64,000 bases of DNA, taken from assembly GCA_943737045.1 (NCBI GenBank), contig CALSFV010000266.1:310001-374000 (forward strand), given 5' to 3'. This document shows positions 47,952 to 57,849 of the stretch, in pieces. The notes under the pieces are model-generated. The model had not been told where the DNA came from, ran no database searches, and saw only the letters and a program-made list of their open reading frames with translations. Both the position numbers and the translations under genes were made by a program. Every line of letters starts with the position of its first letter. Within the stretch, counting starts at the first letter, position 1. Source of the stretch: Parapristionchus giblindavisi. Lineage: Eukaryota; Nematoda; Chromadorea; Rhabditida; Diplogasteridae.

Positions 47952-48023
47952 TGCGTTCGGGGGGAATCGAACCCCCGTCGAATGCTTGGAAGGCATCCAT
48001 GCTGACCATTACACCACGAACGC
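47952..48023 (-). tRNA. tRNA-Gly (anticodon UCC) within a CAD intron
   Basis: 72-nt cloverleaf identical in sequence to the 15507 copy. It lies on the sense strand of the CAD copy C intron between the HVHVRE and EDWETC exons. Downstream: AATCTTTTGCTGATTTTT. Confidence 0.95.
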
Positions 48024-48576
48024 GGATGAGAGAGTGTGGCAGCGGGGGTCAGGCAAGTGAGCTGGGAAGAGAAATGAAGAGAGGAAATGGAGGAGAAAGA
48101 GGATATGCGAGTATAGCGCTGGGAAACGAGTTCCAGTGGGCTACCAAAAGCCAGATAAACTACGTAAGTATCATACCCTCGCTCCATCGCACTACCGTAT
48201 ACCATCCTCTTCCTACCCTACTACTACACCACATCATCCACCTACTCCAGACTGAATCACATCTTTGCTCCACCGAACTACCGTATCCAATTTACAATAT
48301 CCCTACCGTACCTTATGCGTCGCTCCAGGTTCTCGCACGTGCACGTGCACATCGACCATGCCGGGCAGACGTTTGAGCGTACGCAACGAGAGGCAGTCGA
48401 CCTAAATGACAAGTTAAGTTAAGGTCGATCTTAAGCTCCTTAAGTCGTTTAGACCCAACTTAAGCGCCTTAATCCGTCAAGACTCAACTTAACGGATAAG
48501 GTCAGCTAAGTACAGGTAAAGTACTCACCAGATTGTTGACAGCAGGTCTCGGTCCTACGTTACGGAAAGCCTGAAG

Positions 48577-48755
<179 letters not shown>

Positions 48756-48769
48756 TATATTATATATTT

Positions 48770-50462
48770 ATTTATCCATCAGTTAAAATCAAGAGTAATG
48801 AATGAATGAAGCAATAAGGGAGTGATGTAATTCCGTCGCTTAAGCGATTTCGGTTGGGGAGTGGCAGCTTTAGCTGAATAATGATATTAAGGACGAATAC
48901 GAGATTGAGTTATAATATTGTGAGGGGGCAAATTTAGTATTCCTGCACGGAATATATGGGGAGGGGAAGAGACAAGCTCTTGGGTGAGGGAGTTCCACGT
49001 GGACAAAGATCTAGAGGCACAAGTAGAAAGAGATTTGGGAATACAAAAAGGTAGAGATATCCTATAACGATGACTAATTCTATTACAATCAATATAGTAT
49101 AAGTTAGAAGAGTCAAATAAAGAATAGTTATGTACGGTGCTATGGAGAAATTGGAGATCACGGATGGCTCTTCTATATTCTAATGTGGGGAGTTGAAGAA
49201 AAGCGTTGCGTTCGTTAAAAGGTAAGGGAGCAAGCTTGCACTTAGCAAAAAGTCTATATGTGAAATTTCTTTGTACACTTTCTATTGAATTGGTCAGGTA
49301 TTTAAGGGTGGGATTCCAGATAATAGGACATGATTCAAGAATTGGTCTTATATAAACAGTATAAGCTCTAGATAAAAGTGAATGGGAACGAGAGTGGACA
49401 GACAAGAACAGCATATTAATAGAAGCTTTGGCCTTAGTAGTTATGACTGATATATGGTGATTAAACGACAAATCAGAGCTCATGTGAACTCCTAAGTCTC
49501 TTACAACAGGTGATGAGGAAAGTGGGCAACCATTCATAATATACTGGGTACGAGTCTTTAAAGGGCCAATATGGAGGACTGTACATTTGGGGGCAGATAT
49601 AGTCATATTCCATGTGAGACTCCAATCAACAATAGAATCAATAGCCGATTGTAAAGATTTAGATTCGGAAGGAACGGGGGCGTAAATCTTAAGATCATCA
49701 GCAAAAATACCGTATTTGACACTAGAGGGAATTATAACAGATAAATCATTAATAAATAGTATGAACAAGAGTGGGCCAATGCTGGAGCCCTGAGGCACGC
49801 CAGAGGTGATGGGACTAGGGCGGGACATAGAATCTCCTATAAGCACCGATTGTGAACGATTAGATAAGTAAGAATGAAACCAAGATACAATATGAGGCGA
49901 GATTCCTATACATTTAAGTTTGTGCAGTAATAGTCTATGGTCGATACTATCAAAAGCCTTAGCGAAGTCAAAATAAATAACATCAACAGAAATATCGGCA
50001 GAAACACACTTAACATAATGGGAATGGGACTCGCATAATTGCGTAGCTGTGGATCTACTACTCCTAAAGCCAGCTTGATGACAATCCAGAATATTATTCG
50101 AATCAAGATATTCAGTAAGTTCTTTGATCAAAATTTTTTCGAAAATTTTCGAAGCAGTGGAGGTTAAAGATATCGGGCGGAAGTTAGCTATGTTATTATT
50201 ATTGGATTTTTTCGGGATGGGTTTGACAATTGCTACTTTCCATACGCTAGGTACAATAGAAGTAAGAAGAGTCTTATTAAAAATTATGGTTAAGGGAACA
50301 ACAATTGCGTATTTACATTTACAATATACAATATTAGGAATGTTATCAGGAGATGTATTCACTTTAGGTATTAGGTCAGATAAAGCTAAAAGTATCTGTT
50401 GAGGAGTTATATAGGCGAGATCGAAAGATGATTGGGAATGAGTAGGATACGGTAATGGGGAA
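48770..50462 (-). mobile_element. 5'-truncated LINE (CR1/Jockey-type) with open reverse transcriptase
   Basis: Contains the 491-codon ORF at 50362-48887, which stays open upstream to about 50455. The 3' tail TTAACTGATGGATAAATAAA and a (TTA)n run follow. There is no endonuclease domain, so the copy is 5'-truncated. It lies just upstream of the first visible CAD exon of copy C. Confidence 0.85.
48887..50362 (-). CDS. Non-LTR retrotransposon reverse transcriptase
   Basis: 491 residues from the first Met, without stops. RT motifs in order: VAIVKPIPKK and FRPISLTS (about residues 43-68), HQAGFRSSRSTATQL (95-110), DVIYFDFAKAFDSIDHRLLL (130-150), GVPQGSSIGPLLFILFIND (188-206), and the catalytic FADDLKIYAP box (219-229), then the C-terminal PILESCPIIWNP and VQRNFTYRLF blocks typical of CR1/Jockey-like LINEs. 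The enzyme would copy element RNA at a nicked target. The frame may be open upstream because the Met is internal to the original ORF2; endonuclease is absent. An intact frame implies a fairly recent insertion. The symbol is left empty because the clade is not certain. Confidence 0.85.
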   Translation of the reverse strand: MNTSPDNIPNIVYCKCKYAIVVPLTIIFNKTLLTSIVPSVWKVAIVKPIPKKSNNNNIANFRPISLTSTASKIFEKILIKELTEYLDSNNILDCHQAGFRSSRSTATQLCESHSHYVKCVSADISVDVIYFDFAKAFDSIDHRLLLHKLKCIGISPHIVSWFHSYLSNRSQSVLIGDSMSRPSPITSGVPQGSSIGPLLFILFINDLSVIIPSSVKYGIFADDLKIYAPVPSESKSLQSAIDSIVDWSLTWNMTISAPKCTVLHIGPLKTRTQYIMNGCPLSSSPVVRDLGVHMSSDLSFNHHISVITTKAKASINMLFLSVHSRSHSLLSRAYTVYIRPILESCPIIWNPTLKYLTNSIESVQRNFTYRLFAKCKLAPLPFNERNAFLQLPTLEYRRAIRDLQFLHSTVHNYSLFDSSNLYYIDCNRISHRYRISLPFCIPKSLSTCASRSLSTWNSLTQELVSSPPHIFRAGILNLPPHNIITQSRIRP

Positions 50463-50464
50463 CT

Positions 50465-51328
50465 TTATATAACGACGATCATCTGATGATCCGACGATTC
50501 TGATGCAGATGACGGTGATGTGCGTCGAATCGAAGAATCGACATGAACAACGATAAATTATCAATAGTTGATGTTTTCCCTATCATATTCTAACCTGCCT
50601 TCAACAGCTTTCGACTGTCTACAGTTTAAAAGTAGAACCGCGAACTTTTTGTGAAGTTTGCACATCGCACAATAATAGAAACAAGGTCACTTCGTCCGCA
50701 AACGATATCGCCTTCTAAGTTATCACCATTTTAATTGAAAGACAAAAATATTTTGATAATGAATTGGAAAAAAGCGGTTTCACCAGGGTATAAGACATTT
50801 CAGGTACATATCGTTACCATTTTGACATTTCTTGAGTTGTTTTAATAATATAACAGTGAAAGCTACTTTTGTAATTCGGGCCTTCAAACGATTACAGTTC
50901 GACAAGAAATTTAGTTTATGTCGTTCAGAATTTCTTGTGTTTTCACAAAAAAATGTGACGATATGTATCGTTGACAATTTGACATGCGATGAATTGTTTT
51001 GAGCTAAAAAATCACAGAGTACTGAAAGATATTTTTGGTCTGCCGATGTTCAACATGTGAAAATATTTATTTTATACAGAATTTATTGCTCTTTCACCCG
51101 GTATGTAGGTGGAAATTACTCGAAATTTATTATTCTGATAGATATTTTTGACTATTCAGAGAGTAGCGATGAGAGTTCTTCGTATGTTCGTGTGTCATCA
51201 TATTTCAATGTAAAAAAATCAATGGGTGTATCTTCCGTTACTGAAAAGTACTATATTTTTTCATTAAACAAAATGTATTCTTTTTTTAATTATTAAAAAT
51301 GTTTTTGAATTTATAATTAAACAACTTC
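50465..51328. other. AT-rich spacer
   Basis: No gene recognised. An imperfect inverted repeat spans about 50800-50990 (ACATATCGTTACCATTTTGA ... CGATATGTATCGTTGACAAT), probably another MITE. Confidence 0.4.
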
Positions 51329-51518
51329 ATTGGCAGCAGGGCTGGGATTTTTTGTTTGGTATTTTTTTTTGTTTTTTGGTTTTTTTTGGGTTTTTGAGAA
51401 TTTTTTGTTTGGTATTTTTTTTGTTTGGGTTTTCTGCAAAAACCAAAAAATAACAAAAAAAAATCGGATAAAGAAAATTTACACAAATTTGCTTGAAAAT
51501 TTAGTTTATGATCAGTGT

Positions 51519-51652
51519 CCGTATGCAAGAACAACGGAAAACCGTTTTCCGGGAAAATGTGACGTCATTAGCGTAGGCGGAGGATTTTTGGAAAACGCCT
51601 CCGCCTACGCTAATGACGTCACATTTTCCCGGAAAACGGTTCTTGCATACGG
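51519..51652. mobile_element. Palindromic MITE nested in the hAT-like element
   Basis: The arm CCGTATGCAAGAAC ... GCGTAGGCGGAG and its near-perfect reverse complement, about 55 bp each. Relatives lie at 28600-28722 and 27957-28085. Confidence 0.85.
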
Positions 51653-51924
51653 CCACAGTTTTGTTGTTCATTTTTCACCGTAAGACAATATTGGTGAGTG
51701 TAATATTACGGAATAGTGTTAAAGAAGGGGATTTTTTTTCTTGAGTGACTATACTTGTCAGGCAGGGCTATAGATGACATCTACCTGAATACAAAAACAA
51801 TATTATCTCAAATTATGGATGCCCCGGAAAACCGTAATCCGAGCTGAAAGTTCGTTGTTGCGCCAAGGAAATGTCAGGGACAATGCGGCCTTTCGATTTT
51901 GAAAGCTGAATATAGAGAAAATCG

Positions 51925-51998
51925 CAAACGGGAATCCAATCCGGCTTGGTGCGGTTACAAGCGCTGATTACTAACCACTGCACGAGCTACGCTTTTGG
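51925..51998 (-). pseudogene. tRNA-like sequence (anticodon position TGT) with TTTGCGATTTTC tail
   Basis: GTAGCTCGTGCAGTGGTTAG (A box), CGCTTGTAACCG anticodon-like loop, GGATTGGATTCCC (B box with changes), then GTTTGCGATTTTC. Some stems pair but the acceptor does not. Confidence 0.4.
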
Positions 51999-52084
51999 CC
52001 TTTCGAATCTATTAGAGAATGCATAATGCCACATAATTGGTCGCACGTTCTTCATGATAATATTCTTCATGATGATAATAGCGC

Positions 52085-52258
52085 ACCCCATACATTTTCA
52101 CACCCTCACAAGGTGACCCACTCTACATGGCTCTTTTTAGCATCTACCCACTATATAAGGGTCCTGTTTTAAGCTAAAAATTACAATTCAACCGAAAAAT
52201 AAAGAAATCGACCCATTGTATAAAAATAAAACGGTGAGGGTGCCGAAAATGCATGGCG
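52085..52258. mobile_element. Small MITE of the CCCTCAC/CCCTCGC family nested in the hAT-like element
   Basis: CATACATTTTCACACCCTCA ... CGGTGAGGGTGCCGAAAATG, with CCCACTATATAAGG inside: the same family as 20167-20865. Confidence 0.6.
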
Positions 52259-53350
52259 CACCCTCAATTTCCTGATTCCCGTACCTTAACTAATCCATAA
52301 AATGCTGCCGATAACAAATCAACAACGTATGTTTGTTTTAGTTGTTGATTTTAAGAATTTTGACTCTGAATAAAGAATAGTTGCTATTTAAAGGAAGAGC
52401 AACACGAGATAATGTTAAAATTTTCTCGGAACAGTGGGAACAATTAATTATTTTATTTTTTTTGGTTTTTTTTTGGTTTTTTTTGTTTGGTGAAAATTTT
52501 TTTTTGTTGAACCCAAACAAAAAATTTTTTGGTCGAAATAATTTTTTGTCCCAGCCCTGATTGGCAGGTTCAGTAGTGTTATCTCAGTTGGATTTTTCCG
52601 GACCTACATTTTGTCGCGCTCAGTTGTTCTTTTTGAACCAATGAACATTTGTTTGATCCACTTTCGATTTGTCGGATTAACGAATAATAGTGCGATACTG
52701 TGGACGGGTGAATGAAGTGGGACGAAGTAATACGAACAGAAGCAAATTTCTGGAAATCATTATGATTTAGTTTACAAAGGTTGGTGAAATGAGTACGCCT
52801 TATCAAGTGCTTGACATGTACGATCGCGGAGAATTTGTGTATTTCATGGCATGCATGGAAAACATTCGAATCATGCACGGTTTTTTTCAAGATCACAGAA
52901 ATTAGTACACAATCATGGAAGATCCAATCAAAAATCAAGAATGACTCTGTATGCTCATGCATTTTATGTGTATTCATGATTATGATTATACGTGGAATAA
53001 AACACCTGAGTTGATTATTTCTTTGCAACATTTTATTCTTCAAAGCTATTAGGTGAACTCATAAGAAACGCTCGTTTTTCACTTTTCAAAAAAATGTCAC
53101 AAAAATTTAACAAAGCATAGTGGATTCTAGTATTATTCTCCATTCGAATTGATGACCTTGTGCTTTCTAACCGGCAGTTTATGGATCCAGTCTTGGTAGA
53201 CGGACTGGGGTTCATTCTTGAAATAATTTACGACTATGGTTTTGATAGTGACTCGGTCTTTGAAGCTCTGTCCTTTGATGAAGTGATGAAACGCCGAGAA
53301 TAGGCGACAGTCATAGTCAACAAGGTGGGCTGAGTACGGAGGGTGGGGAG

Positions 53351-53765
53351 CAGGGATGTGCGAAAAAAAGAATTTGGAAAAAAAATTCGAAAAACGAAAA
53401 ATTTTCGAAAAATTCGAAAAAATATTTAAACGATGTTTTCTGTTTCATAAACATCAATGCGTTTTACTTTTACTATTGATATAATGGAAACGCAAGAATT
53501 ACAAGTGTGTGATTCTTAATTGAAGCCGCTTACATGATACAATATATTTTTTGGTCGAGTGAAGTTGTCATTTTTGTTTCAAAATTTTTAATTTTTTCAA
53601 AAAATGTTATAATTTTTTGAAAAAAAATGTCCTTTTTTTGCGTACAAGTATTTTTCGATTTTTTCGAATTATTTTCGAAAAATTTTACGTCGAAAAACTT
53701 TCTCGAGAAAGTATCGAAAAATCGAAAACATCAAAAAATCGAAAAACGAAAAATGCACATCCCTG
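53351..53765. mobile_element. hAT-like MITE inside the mariner
   Basis: TIRs CAGGGATGTGCGAAAA / CGAAAAATGCACATCCCTG, with flanking GTGGGGAG and GAGGAGAG (6 of 8 bases alike, so a worn 8-bp duplication). The interior is largely AAAATTCGAAAA repeats. Confidence 0.75.
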
Positions 53766-54069
53766 GAGGAGAGAACTGTCCAGTCATAACACGTCAGCTT
53801 GTCCTTGATAGTTCTTTTGGCATGGTGTCGGTGTAATGTTGGAATTAGATCCTTGTGTCCTTCCAACGAGATTTTTCGAGGTGGAGTTAGCTTCCGCTGC
53901 TGTAGAGTGTAGACGTGTGCCGAGATAGTCGTACCCTCGAGGAGGAGTTCCCAGTACTCGACTCCCAGTACCGAATACCAGATGTACAACACCACTTTTT
54001 TGAGGTAAAAATCGGGTTTGGGGACATCTACTGGCTGTTCTCGCCCGCGAACACGTAAAGCTCTTCGCT

Positions 54070-56742
54070 TGTAACGACTCCCGACGGGAGTGTTGTTTGA
54101 CTATGGAATACAACGGAGGATAGCTACCCTTGCCCTTTATTGGTACAATGGTAGTGTGTAATACAAAGGAATTATATTTAAATATATTTATTTATAATAC
54201 AATTGGGGGATCGTACTGGTTGGTGTGGGGTTTAACCACTTGAGGGATTGAGGTGTGGGGTTTAACCACTGATATTGGGGTGTGGGGTTTAACCACTTGA
54301 TAACTTGATATTGGGGGACTGAATACGAGATTGACGACTCTCTGGATCGGACCGATAAGGTGAAATGGTTGGCGATGGAATGGTCTTATATACTAGTGAC
54401 ATGATATTATGAATGATTGGTAATTGGTTTATACCAATTTGAATATTATTGTTGCAGAGTGAACTATTTATGAATGAAGGTAGCGACAAGTCGCTACACT
54501 CCGGGCGTAGCAAAAGGAATTGGGGACTTAGGGAATCATTGTAGATGTAGATGTAGATGGCGCGTCTTCCTATGACGAGGAGATTGACATCGGATGGGTT
54601 GCTGGCCTCTGAATTTGGCTGAAATATAAATAAGAATAAATTGAGAAATTGATGGAACAGCAGTAGAATTGATAGCATGAGATATGGGAGTTTTCCCATT
54701 GGGAGGAAATTGATATGGGATGGATTTTTCACATTTGTAATTGGTTGGAATATGAACAAGAAGAATTGATGATGATCTGGATGATCTGTCTTGATTGAAT
54801 AAGTAGGATGTAGATAATTACTGGTTTGACTGATTAACTTGAAGGAAGGATGACTTCCTCCCGCCTCAACGAGAACAGAGTCGGGTAGAGTATAGTCAGA
54901 TGATAGTGATATGTGTGAATCTGAGAGTTTATTGAGAAGTATATTTAGATCAGAATGATAGTGATGATTACGAGTTTCTAGCTCTAGTAATCGAACTAGA
55001 GTTTGATCTTTGAATGTACGAGGGATTGTAGCGTTATCTAATTTGACAGTGATTGATCTATAGGTTTTACTCTTATCTTCTCTTATCACACCTGCCTTAG
55101 CAAGGGTATGATTTGATTTAGTTTCCAAATTAATGACGGGATTGATAGTATGAAATGGATCAATGTTTGAGATATACTCTTGATCATTATTCTGAATGGT
55201 GTTCATGATAGGATTCTCTATGATTGCATCTTCTTGTTGAAGAGATTGAGTGTCTACTATGGAATCAACATATTCTACTGGATCTAATGCAACCACCTTT
55301 TGGTCGAATGATTGATGATTACTAGTAGTTTGATCGTGTGTTATTGTAACATTATTACAATTGAGAGTCTGATCCGTCTTGTTGATTGATATAGATGAAC
55401 CATCAATGATATTTCCTAGGTCAGATGATTGACGTTGGAGACCATTTGGGAGAATATCCTTTGGTTTATCATTCATTTGACGAGGATGATATGAGTTGGA
55501 ATTGACGGAGGGATTATTTGAATCCATCTCGTCTTCATGAGTAGTTTTGGATAGAGTGTTGAATGATCGATATTGAGATTGATCATTTTCTTGGAATGAT
55601 TGAATATCAATTGGGGGAAGTGGAGTGATAGAAGGTTGACATTTCCCATGTGTGTACGGGATGGTGTCATTACGATCAATGTGTCTTTGTGGGGTACTGA
55701 ATAGTTTATTAAGCACTACTGAATCTTCACCCAGTTTGATTGAATCTTTTAATTCATGGATTAACCATTTGACATGAGTGTTCACTTCCTCTTTCCATAT
55801 TGAATGCGGGATATTTGAGACTTCCATTGTAGACTTGTTTGCAGTGGAAGTTGATTGAGATGTTACTGTATTGAACTCATCGAGAAGTTGATTGAGTTTT
55901 GAGATTGTTTGATGAGCTTCACTACGAAGAGGTCTGAGTTCCTCATAAGTGTCAACTCCAATCAGTAGACATTCTAAAAGAGGAATAGTTTGTTGTGTTT
56001 TACGAATTGAATTTATGATACTATCTGTTGATCGGTGGTCTATATTATCTCGCCTTCGTGGAGGTCGAGTTGGACTAGCATGTGACTGAGACCTTTGAGT
56101 AGAAGTTGTGTGATTATGTTCACTCATTATGCATTAGAATGGATTGAATTGATTGCGTTGAAATGATAGTTGGATTGAAGTTTGATTGAGGTGCTTTGAA
56201 TGTTTTGAATGAATTTGATTTGACTAACTGAGTTGAATTTGAATTGTGGTGATTGGAATGATTGATAGAATGCTTGCTGCCACGCGGGACTTGTATGATT
56301 TGACCGTGCACCATGTAACGACTCCCGACGGGAGTGTTGTTTGACTATGGAATACAACGGAGGATAGCTACCCTTGCCCTTTATTGGTACAATGGTAGTG
56401 TGTAATACAAAGGAATTATATTTAAATATATTTATTTATAATACAATTGGGGGATCGTACTGGTTGGTGTGGGGTTTAACCACTTGAGGGATTGAGGTGT
56501 GGGGTTTAACCACTGATATTGGGGTGTGGGGTTTAACCACTTGATAACTTGATATTGGGGGACTGAATACGAGATTGACGACTCTCTGGATCGGACCGAT
56601 AAGGTGAAATGGTTGGCGATGGAATGGTCTTATATACTAGTGACATGATATTATGAATGATTGGTAATTGGTTTATACCAATTTGAATATTATTGTTGCA
56701 GAGTGAACTATTTATGAATGAAGGTAGCGACAAGTCGCTACA
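54070..56742 (-). mobile_element. Complete non-autonomous LTR retrotransposon
   Basis: Two 429-bp LTRs (54070-54498 and 56314-56742) appear identical by eye, start TGTAACGACTCCC and end AAGTCGCTACA (TG...CA), and are flanked by the 5-bp duplication TCGCT. Read on the minus strand, the 5' LTR is followed directly by TGGTGCACGG, a primer-binding-site-like start. The 1.8-kb interior holds one long ORF and no protease, RT, RNase H or integrase motif that I can see. Identical LTRs point to a very recent insertion. BEL/Pao membership is a guess from the size of the duplication and the character of the protein. Confidence 0.92.
54289..56127 (-). CDS. 612-codon ORF of the LTR element (Gag-like or novel)
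   Basis: Open from ATG 56127 to a stop at 54289, running into the 3' LTR. The N-terminal third is hydrophilic and Ser/Thr/Asn-rich with a short helical stretch (TIPLLECLLIGVDTYEELRP, then TISKLNQLLDEFN) that resembles coiled-coil regions of retroelement Gag proteins. The middle is Asn/Gln/Asp-rich and probably disordered. The C-terminal part has two hydrophobic repeats (FFLFIFQPITNVKNPSHINF and LFIFQPNSEASNPSDVNLL) followed by LTR-encoded sequence. I recognise no enzymatic motif. It could be a Gag-only protein that depends on a partner element, or an ORF kept open by chance of recency. Upstream the frame starts about 190 bp inside the 5' LTR. Confidence 0.6.
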   Translation of the reverse strand: MSEHNHTTSTQRSQSHASPTRPPRRRDNIDHRSTDSIINSIRKTQQTIPLLECLLIGVDTYEELRPLRSEAHQTISKLNQLLDEFNTVTSQSTSTANKSTMEVSNIPHSIWKEEVNTHVKWLIHELKDSIKLGEDSVVLNKLFSTPQRHIDRNDTIPYTHGKCQPSITPLPPIDIQSFQENDQSQYRSFNTLSKTTHEDEMDSNNPSVNSNSYHPRQMNDKPKDILPNGLQRQSSDLGNIIDGSSISINKTDQTLNCNNVTITHDQTTSNHQSFDQKVVALDPVEYVDSIVDTQSLQQEDAIIENPIMNTIQNNDQEYISNIDPFHTINPVINLETKSNHTLAKAGVIREDKSKTYRSITVKLDNATIPRTFKDQTLVRLLELETRNHHYHSDLNILLNKLSDSHISLSSDYTLPDSVLVEAGGSHPSFKLISQTSNYLHPTYSIKTDHPDHHQFFLFIFQPITNVKNPSHINFLPMGKLPYLMLSILLLFHQFLNLFLFIFQPNSEASNPSDVNLLVIGRRAIYIYIYNDSLSPQFLLLRPECSDLSLPSFINSSLCNNNIQIGINQLPIIHNIMSLVYKTIPSPTISPYRSDPESRQSRIQSPNIKLSSG

Positions 56743-57462
56743 TCGCTATCGTAGTTCAACCCCCTTCTTCACCGGTTATGGCGTTGTCCAATCAAACCGG
56801 CGAAGCAGAGTGAGAAGAGTTGTTGCCATGTCCAATCAGCGATCATTGCCGCAGTCGACGAGGACATGGGGTACCCATATTCACAGTTCTCACTTCTTTC
56901 TGATAGTGTGAAAGCCACTTACCACAGTGATATGGCTAACCGCAAGTGCCATTGTAATATCACTGGTATCGGAAACTTATCAACCTCTACCTCTTGGAGC
57001 AATCGATCGAGATCCATCTTCATATGGCGTCCGGGTCTGTCTTCATCTTCGATTAAAAAGTCCTGTTTCTCGAATTTGACGGCACACTTTCTCACCGTTT
57101 TTTTTTAATTTAAGGGAAAGTGAGGGTTACACCTCTGCTAGACGAAGTTGGATGTCGTGGGGTTTCAAGCTGGAGAGGAAGTGGAATAGCATCATATTAC
57201 ATATGTGAATTTTTTCGCGAACGAAATTGTGCGGCATTCTCGCTGGGAACTGAATCGATAACAACTGCAGGATACTCGAGGGGTCCCTTCTATTCTAAAC
57301 AAGATGGAAGCTGGCAATAACCACAGTGCAAAAACGAGGCGACTGAAGTTGAAACAAGAAAATGAACATTACTTATGAGTTCACCTAATATTGCAAAAAA
57401 ATTTTTATAAAAATAATATTATGGTTCAATTTCAATTTCTTTATCATGTCAGGCATTAATGC

Positions 57463-57849
57463 TCAGATGGGGATGAGTCGCTGGTATTCAGCACGGGTTG
57501 CATTCCACCAATTAACGCCGATGGCTCGCTTCAGATCGTCTCTCCATCGAACTCGTGGCTTTCCCGGGGGGCGTGTCCAGTTGTAGGGCGTCCATAGTGT
57601 TGTCGCACGACTCCAATGTTCCGTGTCCATATCCCGCACTTTGAGTGCCCAGCGTGCCTTGCGTTTCAATCCTTCTTGGACCCAATCGCGTAGCTTGGTA
57701 ATCTCTCGTATCCGCTCATTTCTCCATCGCTCCCTTAGGGTTACTCCTACTATCTTCCTCTCCATCTTTCTCTGGGTCACACTCAGTCGTTCCTTGTCAC
57801 TCGATCGTAAGGCCCATACCTCGCTGCCGTAGAGTACTATGGTTACCAA
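57463..57849 (-). pseudogene. RTE-type LINE, C-terminal fragment
   Basis: 128 open codons with LYGSEVWALRSSDKERLSVT, QRKMERKIVGVTLRERWRNE, a REITKLRDWVQ block, and RPPGKPRVRWRDDLKRA: the conserved block after the RT domain of RTE/craniate-type LINEs (YGSE.W, QR.MER.ILGI, RPP.RW.DD). The 5' part is missing in this piece; further fragments lie at about 58660-58580 and 61180-60830. Confidence 0.75.

Larger units (their letters stand above)
42798..48570 (-). pseudogene. CAD partial copy C: start of dihydroorotase to start of aspartate transcarbamylase
   Basis: Exons: AFRNVGPRPAVNNL (48570-48529), [11 protein letters not shown] + [19 protein letters not shown] (48401-48312), [17 protein letters not shown] ... 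METVKK (47552-47436), LASTQALVDYGIFLGATPTN (47219-47156), [20 protein letters not shown] (46734-46647), [15 protein letters not shown] (45642-45565), [20 protein letters not shown] (45467-45383), [17 protein letters not shown] (45283-45197), EGRLTMNQ exon (45126-45063), IFGLPAQPDTYIE (44950-44911), [10 protein letters not shown] (44811-44731), a DHO exon with an 8-bp deletion (44663-44612), a linker exon with a 4-bp deletion (44458-about 44376), FEEPEKTKKADVKARK, AGMSVIAVLDITKAM, VHRILDVADQFRMD, LASMFYEVSTRTSCSFE (about 43030-42968), and an exon with a 5-bp deletion destroying the SSVQKGE motif. The two exons with CHSE and HICH are deleted (junction near 46061). HVHVRE is the metal-binding HxH. 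Upstream CPSase exons are replaced by a LINE. Confidence 0.85.
51337..52559. mobile_element. hAT-like non-autonomous element with perfect 8-bp target duplication
   Basis: TIRs CAGGGCTGGGATTTTTTG / CAAAAAATTATTTCG... ending TCCCAGCCCTG, flanked by ATTGGCAG on both sides (51329-51336 and 52560-52567). CAGGG ends and 8-bp duplications are typical of hAT. The subterminal regions are T-rich. The interior hosts at least two other MITEs and a tRNA-like body; no transposase ORF. Confidence 0.9.
53049..57388 (-). mobile_element. mariner element split by two later insertions
   Basis: TIRs TTAGGTGAACTCATAAG and CTTATGAGTTCACCTAA with TA on each side (53047-53048, 57389-57390). The span is 4340 bp; removing the LTR element with its 5-bp duplication (2678 bp) and the hAT-like MITE with 8 bp (423 bp) leaves about 1240 bp, the normal size of a mariner. 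The transposase, on the minus strand, is decayed: in pieces I see EDEDRPGRHMKMDLDRLLQE upstream of the LTR element, VLYIWYSVLGVEYWELLLEG and TISAHVYTLQQRK between the inserts, and FHHFIKGQSFKDRVTIKTIV ... VRKHKVINSNGE at the end, matching mariner transposase blocks in order. Stops and frameshifts are present. Confidence 0.9.

Noticed and set aside
42798..48570. Calling copy C a functional CAD gene
   Set aside because: Two DHO exons are missing and at least three frameshifting deletions are present.
52579..53043. 154-codon minus-strand ORF between the hAT-like element and the mariner
   Set aside because: The longest unexplained ORF, but no recognisable domain, low-complexity composition and no splice context. 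It could be debris; kept out of the gene list.
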